From Bacillota bacterium (lineage in GTDB: Bacteria; Bacillota; Sulfobacillia; JABLXB01), in contig JANLGA010000037.1 in NCBI GenBank assembly GCA_024653225.1, positions 9,167 to 18,832 of the forward strand: a DNA stretch of 9,666 nt. The letters run 5' to 3'. The notes under the pieces are model-generated. The model ran no database searches. It saw nothing but the letters and a program-made list of their open reading frames with translations, and had not been told where the DNA came from. The translations under genes and the position numbers were made by a program. Of the stretch, positions 5,332-9,666 are shown in pieces (the first letter of the stretch is position 1; every line of letters begins with the position of its first letter).

Positions 5332-6279
5332 ATGATCGAGATCGAGAGACCCAAAGTCGAGTGCGTCGAGATCAGCGAAGACGGGACGTACGGGAAGTTC
5401 GTCGTAGAACCCCTCGAAAGGGGATACGGGATAACGCTGGGCAACTCCCTGAGGAGGGTGTTGCTGTCTTCGCTGCCCGGGGCCGCGGTGACGACGGTCA
5501 GGATCGAGGGAGTGCTGCACGAATTCTCGACGATTCCCGGCATCGTCGAGGACACGACCGACATCATCCTGAACATCAAGTCGCTCGCGCTGAAGTTCCA
5601 CGGAGACGGAACGAAGACGATACGCATCGAGGCCGAGGGAGAGAGGGAGATAACTGCGGGCGACATCATCTCCGATGCCGACATCGAGATACTCAACCCC
5701 TGGCTGCACATCGCCACGCTCGACCGGAACGCCCGGCTGATGATGGAACTCACCGTGGAGAAGGGCCGCGGGTACGTGTCGGCTGAGAGGAACAAGAGAC
5801 CGGATCAACCGATCGGCGTTATCCCGGTCGACTCGGTTTTCACCCCGGTGAAGCGGGTCAACTACACCGTCGAGGACACGAGGGTCGGCCAGGTCACGAA
5901 CTACGACAAGTTGACGCTGGAAGTCTGGACCAACGGTGCCGTGAGGCCGGACGAAGCGGTGGGTATGGCCGCGCGCATCCTGACAGACCACCTGTCTCTC
6001 TTCGTCGGGCTGACGCGTGAATCCGGGGACATGGAGATAATGGTCGAGAAAGAGGGCGGCGAGGTTGACAGGACGCTCGAAATGCCCATAGAGGAGCTCG
6101 ACCTTTCCGTGAGGTCTTTCAACTGCCTGAAGCGCGCGGGCATCAACACGGTGGGCCAGCTCATCGAGAAGACGGACGAAGAGATGATAAAAGTCAGGAA
6201 CCTCGGCAAGAAATCGCTTGAGGAGGTCAAGCAGAAACTCGGCGCCCTCGGGTTGTCGCTGAAGCCGTCCGAGGAATAG
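5332..6279 (+). CDS. rpoA: DNA-directed RNA polymerase subunit alpha
   Basis: The alpha dimer is the scaffold on which beta and beta' assemble; its C-terminal domain contacts promoter UP elements and activators. From ATG 5332 the product is 315 aa, typical for Bacillota. The N-terminal domain (about 1-230) contains MIEIERPKVECVEISEDGTY, then FVVEPLERGYGITLGNSLRR and VLLSSLPGAAVT, the dimerisation and assembly block. KRVNYTVEDTRVGQVTNYDK and LTLEVWTNGAV follow. A charged linker precedes the C-terminal domain, which holds LDLSVRSFNCLKRAGINTVG and then RNLGKKSLEEVKQKL. Arg261, Asn264 and Cys265 correspond to E. coli R265, N268 and C269, the DNA-contacting face. It follows rpsD by 41 nt and precedes rplQ by 10 nt. 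Confidence 0.98.
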   Translation: MIEIERPKVECVEISEDGTYGKFVVEPLERGYGITLGNSLRRVLLSSLPGAAVTTVRIEGVLHEFSTIPGIVEDTTDIILNIKSLALKFHGDGTKTIRIEAEGEREITAGDIISDADIEILNPWLHIATLDRNARLMMELTVEKGRGYVSAERNKRPDQPIGVIPVDSVFTPVKRVNYTVEDTRVGQVTNYDKLTLEVWTNGAVRPDEAVGMAARILTDHLSLFVGLTRESGDMEIMVEKEGGEVDRTLEMPIEELDLSVRSFNCLKRAGINTVGQLIEKTDEEMIKVRNLGKKSLEEVKQKLGALGLSLKPSEE

Positions 6280-6289
6280 GGGGATCGCG

Positions 6290-6628
6290 ATGTCTTACAG
6301 CAAGCTGGGCAGGACTACCGCTGAAAGGCGGGCCCTGCTGAGGAGCCTCGTGACCGCGCTGCTCGCCAAGGAGAAGATCATCACGACCGAGGCCAAGGCG
6401 TACGAAGTGAAGCGGCTGGCGGACAAGATGATAACGCTGTCAAAGAAGGGCACCCTGCACGCTCGCCGCCAGACTGCCGCTTTCTTGCTCGACGAGGACG
6501 TGGTGAAGAAGTTGTTCGACACGGTGTCAGCGAGGTATGCACACAGGGCGGGAGGGTATACGCGGATACTCAAGATCGGGCCCAGGAAGGGAGATTCGGC
6601 CCCCATGGCGATGATCGAGCTCGTGTAG
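6290..6628 (+). CDS. rplQ: 50S ribosomal protein L17
   Basis: L17 lies near the exit of the large-subunit peptide tunnel. The 112-aa product has the family opening KLGRTTAERRALLRSLVTAL (about residues 5-24), then EKIITTEAKAYEVKRLADKM (28-47) and ITLSKKGTLHARRQ. The C-terminal part has AHRAGGYTRILKIGPRKGDS followed by APMAMIELV, diagnostic of L17. AGGGGGA at 6278-6284 overlaps the rpoA stop codon and lies 5 nt before the ATG. L17 closes the ribosomal part of the cluster. The next 39 nt contain no terminator, so the ECF genes may be read from the same transcript. Confidence 0.97.
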   Translation: MSYSKLGRTTAERRALLRSLVTALLAKEKIITTEAKAYEVKRLADKMITLSKKGTLHARRQTAAFLLDEDVVKKLFDTVSARYAHRAGGYTRILKIGPRKGDSAPMAMIELV

Positions 6629-6667
6629 CCACCGCGCGACAACGGGCTCCCCGGGGGGTAGGTCCAG

Positions 6668-7498
6668 GTGATCCGCGTCGTCGGGCTCCACCACCGCTAT
6701 AACGCTGGTGAGGCGCTGGAGGTCGAAGCCCTGGAGGGCATCGACCTTACGGTTCGCAAGGGGGAATTCCTCGTCGTCATCGGCCCCAACGGGTCCGGCA
6801 AGTCAACTCTCGCCAAGCACATGAACGCCCTTCTCCTTCCCACCGAGGGAGAGGTGTACGTCAACGGGATGGACACCAGGGACCCGGAGAATCTCTGGCA
6901 GATCCGTCAGACCGCGGGAATGGTCTTCCAGAATCCCGACAACCAGATAGTGGCGACGAGCGTGGAGGAAGACGTCGCATTCGGACCCGAGAACCTCGGG
7001 CTCAAGCCGGCGGAGATACGGGTCCGTGTCGCGGGCGCGTTGCGGAGCGTTGACATGATCGGCTATGAGAAGCACGCGCCCCACACACTGTCCGGCGGCC
7101 AGAAGCAGCGAGTGGCTATCGCCGGCATCCTGGCGATGCTCCCCGACATAATAGTGCTCGACGAGCCGACTGCGATGCTGGATCCGCAGGGCAGGTCGGA
7201 GGTACTGAATACGGCCAGGAGGCTGAACAAGGAGAAGGGGATCACCGTAGTATTCATTACGCACTTCATGAGGGAGGCGGTCGAGGCGGATCGCATCGTC
7301 GTGATGGACTCGGGGCGCATCGTGCTCGACGGCACTCCCAGGGAGGTGTTCTCCGAGCCGGAACGGCTGAGGGAATGGGGGCTGGATGTGCCGCAAATCG
7401 CCGAGCTCGCCGCCGCGCTCAGGGAGGACGGGTTGGAGGTTCCGACCGACATCCTGACCGTAGACGAGATGGTGGACTGGATATGCCGATCGAGGTGA
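6668..7498 (+). CDS. ecfA1: ECF transporter ATPase EcfA1
   Basis: This is one of two ATPases that drive group II energy-coupling factor importers, which take up vitamins and related micronutrients through exchangeable S components. The protein is 276 aa from GTG 6668, preceded by a GGGGGGTAGG run. Visible motifs are Walker A GPNGSGKST (39-47), Q-loop MVFQNPDNQI (85-94, Q88), signature LSGGQKQRVAIAG (141-153), Walker B IIVLDEPTAMLDP (161-173, catalytic E166) and the switch histidine H199 (FITHFM). The C-terminal extension GLDVPQIAELAAALREDGL is typical of EcfA and supplies the dimer interface. It is followed by ecfA2 with a 16-nt overlap. Its place after rplQ matches ybxA/ecfA1 in B. subtilis. 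The transported substrate cannot be told from this gene. Confidence 0.95.
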   Translation: MIRVVGLHHRYNAGEALEVEALEGIDLTVRKGEFLVVIGPNGSGKSTLAKHMNALLLPTEGEVYVNGMDTRDPENLWQIRQTAGMVFQNPDNQIVATSVEEDVAFGPENLGLKPAEIRVRVAGALRSVDMIGYEKHAPHTLSGGQKQRVAIAGILAMLPDIIVLDEPTAMLDPQGRSEVLNTARRLNKEKGITVVFITHFMREAVEADRIVVMDSGRIVLDGTPREVFSEPERLREWGLDVPQIAELAAALREDGLEVPTDILTVDEMVDWICRSR

Positions 7499-8373
7499 GA
7501 GGACTCACGTACACCTATGCCGCCGGCACCCCGGTCCAGGTGATTGCGCTCGACGGAGTAAGCCTCCGCATTGATGACGGCGAGTTCCTTGGGATTATCG
7601 GCCCGACGGGCTCGGGCAAGTCAACGTTGGTACAACACCTGAACGGGTTGTTGAAGCCGCAGGAAGGCGCGGTCCTGGTGGACGGGGTGGACATCTGGGG
7701 GCGGGGCACGAGTTTGAAAGATGTTCGGCGCCGGGTCGGCCTCATATTCCAATACCCCGAGCACCAGATCTTCGAAGAAACCGTGTACGAGGACGTCGCC
7801 TTCGGTCCGCGCAACCTCGGCATGCCGGCCTCGGAAGTGGACAGGAGGGTGCGCGAGGCGATCAAGCTGGTCGGTCTCGACGAGGGCATATTGACGCGTT
7901 CGCCCTTCGAACTGAGCGGCGGTCAGATGCGGAGGGTCGCGATAGCCGGCGTCCTCGCGATGGGCCATCCCACGATCGTACTGGACGAGCCGACGGCGGG
8001 CCTGGACCCACGAGGTCGGGACGAGATCCTCGGGCACATCCGCCGACTGCATTCCGAGCGCGGGACCACGATAATCCTGGTCTCCCACAACATGGAGGAC
8101 GTGGCGCGGCTCGCGACAAGGATCGTGGTGATGAACAAGGGAAAGATAGTGCTGGACGGGACGCCCAGGGAAATATTCGGGAAGGCCGACGTGCTGCACA
8201 GGATAGGGCTCGCACCACCCGAGGTGACGGAGCTGATGAGGAGGCTCAGGCTCAGGGGAAAAGACGTGCGGATGGATGTGCTGACAGTGGACGAAGCAAG
8301 GGAGGAGATCGTCAGGCTCGTGCGACGCGAGGCGGGCGCGGTTCACCCCTCGGGTGTTGAGACGAGATGCTGA
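7483..8373 (+). CDS. ecfA2: ECF transporter ATPase EcfA2
   Basis: The second ATPase of the ECF module; it pairs with EcfA1 as a heterodimer attached to EcfT. From ATG 7483 the protein is 296 aa with the family N-terminus MPIEVRGLTYTYAAGTP. The open frame extends upstream to 7375, but that part lies inside ecfA1 and has no resemblance to an ABC protein. Motifs are Walker A GPTGSGKST (40-48), Q-loop LIFQYPEHQIFEETVYEDVA (87-106, Q90), signature LSGGQMRRVAIAG (144-156), Walker B TIVLDEPTAGLDP (164-176, E169) and H202 (LVSHNM). The Q-loop stretch FQYPEHQIFEETV is characteristic of EcfA2. The C-terminal part (GLAPPEVTELMRRLR and DVLTVDEAREEI) parallels EcfA1. The start overlaps ecfA1 by 16 nt and the end overlaps ecfT by 7 nt, suggesting coupled translation and balanced stoichiometry. 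Confidence 0.95.
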   Translation: MPIEVRGLTYTYAAGTPVQVIALDGVSLRIDDGEFLGIIGPTGSGKSTLVQHLNGLLKPQEGAVLVDGVDIWGRGTSLKDVRRRVGLIFQYPEHQIFEETVYEDVAFGPRNLGMPASEVDRRVREAIKLVGLDEGILTRSPFELSGGQMRRVAIAGVLAMGHPTIVLDEPTAGLDPRGRDEILGHIRRLHSERGTTIILVSHNMEDVARLATRIVVMNKGKIVLDGTPREIFGKADVLHRIGLAPPEVTELMRRLRLRGKDVRMDVLTVDEAREEIVRLVRREAGAVHPSGVETRC

Positions 8374-9185
8374 AGGGGGTAGTGGTGGGCCAGTACTACC
8401 CGGCCGACTCGGTGGTTCACAAGTTGGACCCCAGGGTCAAGATCGGTGTCACCACCATGTTCATCGTGGTGCTGTTCATTGCCGGCAGCCTGTACAGTTA
8501 CCTCCTGTTGGCGCTGTTCACGTTCGCGGTCATCCGGGCGTCGAGAGTGCCATTCCGGATGATCCTGAGGGGGCTGAAGCCCGTGTTGTTCATCCTGGGA
8601 TTCACGTTGGCGTTGCACGTGTTCTTCACGAAGGGGCAACCCCTGTTCGTGCTGGGGCCGCTGAGGGCTTCCCGCGAAGGTGCGATCCAGGGGGCGCTCG
8701 TCGGGGCCAGGCTGATCATCCTTATAGCGACGACCTCACTGCTGACGCTCACGACGTCGCCGATATCCCTTACCGACGGGCTGGAGAACATCCTGAGACC
8801 CTTTCAGAGGGTCGGCGTGCCGGCGCACGAGCTCGCGATGATGATGACCATCGCCCTCCGCTTCATACCCACCCTGCTCGAGGAGGCCGACAAGATAATG
8901 AAGGCCCAGATGGCCAGGGGAGCGGACTTTCAGACGGGGAACATGTTGAACAGGGCCAAGAGCTTGGTCCCCCTGTTGGTCCCGCTCTTTGTCGGCGCAT
9001 TCAGGCGCGCGGACGACCTCGCGATGGCCATGGAGGCTCGCTGCTACAGGGGCGGCCGAAACAGGACTAGAATGGTCGAACTGCGGGCCGGGTGGAGGGA
9101 TTACGTCGCCGTCGGTGTTTTCGCGCTGTTCACCGCGGGCGTGGTCGCGCTGAACCGGTTGTTCCCGTTCGCCGTGAAGCCGTGA
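8367..9185 (+). CDS. ecfT: ECF transporter transmembrane (T) component EcfT
   Basis: EcfT is the membrane scaffold that links the two ATPases to an S component and transmits ATP-driven motion. The product is 272 aa from ATG 8367, with the usual N-terminus LKGVVVGQYYPADSVVHKLD then PRVKIG. Hydrophobic segments lie at about residues 25-58 (two passes), 70-87, 107-130, 155-170 and 245-265. The two coupling motifs that contact the ATPases are visible in the cytoplasmic domain: A183-R-G (QMARGADF) and A224-R-C (MEARCYRGG). The second usually reads A-R-G or A-R-C/A-Y in homologues. The ATG overlaps the ecfA2 stop. No S component is encoded nearby, as expected for a shared group II module whose S proteins lie elsewhere in the genome. 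Confidence 0.94.
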   Translation: MLKGVVVGQYYPADSVVHKLDPRVKIGVTTMFIVVLFIAGSLYSYLLLALFTFAVIRASRVPFRMILRGLKPVLFILGFTLALHVFFTKGQPLFVLGPLRASREGAIQGALVGARLIILIATTSLLTLTTSPISLTDGLENILRPFQRVGVPAHELAMMMTIALRFIPTLLEEADKIMKAQMARGADFQTGNMLNRAKSLVPLLVPLFVGAFRRADDLAMAMEARCYRGGRNRTRMVELRAGWRDYVAVGVFALFTAGVVALNRLFPFAVKP

Positions 9186-9203
9186 GGGTGGGGAAACCGC
9201 GAG

Positions 9204-9617
9204 ATGAGGAACATACGCGTGACCATACAATACGACGGATCGAGGTACCACGGCTTCCAGGTCCAGGGCGATCTTCCGACGATCCAGGGAGTGTTTCAGG
9301 AAGCCGTCCGCAAGATAACGGGCGAACGAGTCACCCCGATCGGTGCGGGCAGGACCGATGCCGGAGTGCACGCGAGGGGGCAGGTAGTCAATTTCAAGAC
9401 CGGGTCGAGGATCCCGTGCGAAAGGATACCGTACGCCCTGAACAGCGTGCTGCCCGACGACATCGTGGCAGTCGCCGCCGAGGAGGTACCCCTCGATTTC
9501 CACGCCCGCTACAGCGCGGTGTCGAAGGCCTACAGCTACACGTTCTGGAATTCGAGATTCCCGTCGCCGTTCTTGAGAAAGTACTCTCTGTGGGTGCCGC
9601 AGCGCCTGGACGTCCCG
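9204..9617 (+). CDS. truA: tRNA pseudouridine(38-40) synthase TruA (3' partial)
   Basis: TruA converts uridines 38-40 of the tRNA anticodon arm to pseudouridine. The reading starts at ATG 9204 (MRNIRVTIQYDGSRYHGFQV), with a G-rich run (GAGGGTGGGG, 9184-9193) 10 nt upstream. GAGRTDAGVHARGQV (residues 47-61) carries the catalytic aspartate D52, matching E. coli D60. RIPYALNSVLPDDI and FHARYSAVSKAYSYTFWN are also typical. About 138 residues are believable, a little over half of the usual 245-260. Beyond 9617 the + strand frame reads PRRSSPGRPGAAAPTE, which is not TruA; it is the reverse complement of the gene itself. The opposite strand of 9618-9633 continues the real frame as A-M-N-D-A after Pro138, as expected in TruA. 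The gene follows ecfT by 18 nt, the common Bacillota order. Confidence 0.93.
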
Positions 9618-9666
9618 CCGCGTCGTTCATCGCCGGGACGTCCAGGCGCTGCGGCACCCACAGAGA
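9585..9666. repeat. Perfect 33-bp inverted repeat at window end (probable fold-back artefact)
   Basis: Arms 9585-9617 and 9634-9666 are exact reverse complements around the 16-nt spacer 9618-9633, and the right arm runs to the last base. The left arm encodes S-L-W-V-P-Q-R-L-D-V-P of TruA. The reverse complement of the spacer gives the natural next TruA codons, so the true locus is left arm plus inverted spacer. The + strand sequence after about 9617 is therefore a copy of the opposite strand joined on, as produced by chimeric amplification or hairpin reads at a contig end. There is no T-tract and the hairpin lies inside a coding region, so it is not a terminator. Confidence 0.85.

Noticed and set aside
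5410..5423. CCCCT-CGAA-AGGGG hairpin in rpoA
   Set aside because: Only a 5-bp stem, inside the conserved E-P-L-E-R-G-Y-G codons, with no T-tract.
5032..5991. Minus-strand open frame (319 codons) opposite rpsD and rpoA
   Set aside because: It lies opposite rpsD and rpoA, has no plausible domain, and its composition is that of an antisense shadow.
6648..6658. CCCCGGGG stem between rplQ and ecfA1 as a terminator
   Set aside because: The stem is short with no real loop and no following T run, and the G-run is better read as the ecfA1 ribosome binding region.
7375..7482. Upstream extension of the ecfA2 reading frame
   Set aside because: It overlaps the conserved C-terminal region of ecfA1, shows no ABC-protein similarity, and the normal EcfA2 N-terminus begins at ATG 7483.
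9394..9657. Minus-strand open frame at the right edge beginning M-P-Q-R-L-D-V-P
   Set aside because: Its first residues are real TruA sequence read from the fold-back copy; the rest is antisense to truA. It is not a separate gene.
9585..9666. Terminal hairpin as a terminator, attachment site or transposon end
   Set aside because: It lies inside truA coding sequence, has no T-tract, no target-site duplication can be seen, and the inverted spacer restores the truA frame, which a natural element would not be expected to do.

Overview
This window holds the distal half of a bacterial S10-spc-alpha ribosomal protein cluster followed by an energy-coupling factor (ECF) transporter module. All real genes lie on the + strand. 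In order they are rplO (5' end cut off), secY, adk, map, a small KOW-domain protein gene, infA, rpmJ, rpsM, rpsK, rpsD, rpoA, rplQ, ecfA1, ecfA2, ecfT and truA (3' end cut off). The largest gap between genes is about 60 nt (infA to rpmJ), and several neighbours overlap or abut, so the set reads as one long co-transcribed block. I see no convincing internal promoter or rho-independent terminator.

The organism is most likely a member of the Bacillota, probably a Clostridia-like or deep-branching lineage. Three things point there: a KOW protein between map and infA, the ecfA1-ecfA2-ecfT-truA tail directly after rplQ, and strong GGAGG-type ribosome binding sites with frequent GTG starts. Placement of rpsD between rpsK and rpoA is seen in many Clostridia, whereas Bacillus subtilis has rpsD elsewhere. 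The DNA is GC-rich, yet arginine is often written AGG/AGA and isoleucine ATA, a bias often seen in thermophiles. That lifestyle inference is weak.

Region by region: 2-1697 encodes ribosomal protein L15 and the SecY channel. 1729-3455 encodes adenylate kinase, methionine aminopeptidase (which acts on nascent chains at the ribosome) and a putative KOW RNA-binding protein. 3459-6628 encodes IF1, L36, S13, S11, S4, the RNA polymerase alpha subunit and L17. 6668-9185 encodes the two ATPases and the T component of a group II ECF vitamin transporter, with no substrate-binding S component here. 9204 to the end is tRNA pseudouridine synthase A.

The right edge is not normal genomic sequence. Positions 9585-9617 and 9634-9666 form a perfect 33-bp inverted repeat around a 16-nt spacer, and the opposite strand of that spacer restores the expected TruA reading frame. 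This looks like a fold-back (chimeric read or amplification) artefact at a contig end. Gene content is otherwise conventional and I found no new biological system. The remaining observations are modest: a degenerate repeat of the infA 3' end in the spacer before rpmJ, a 23-bp palindrome inside infA, a G-rich run near the start of rplO, and a proline in the AMP-site motif of adenylate kinase.
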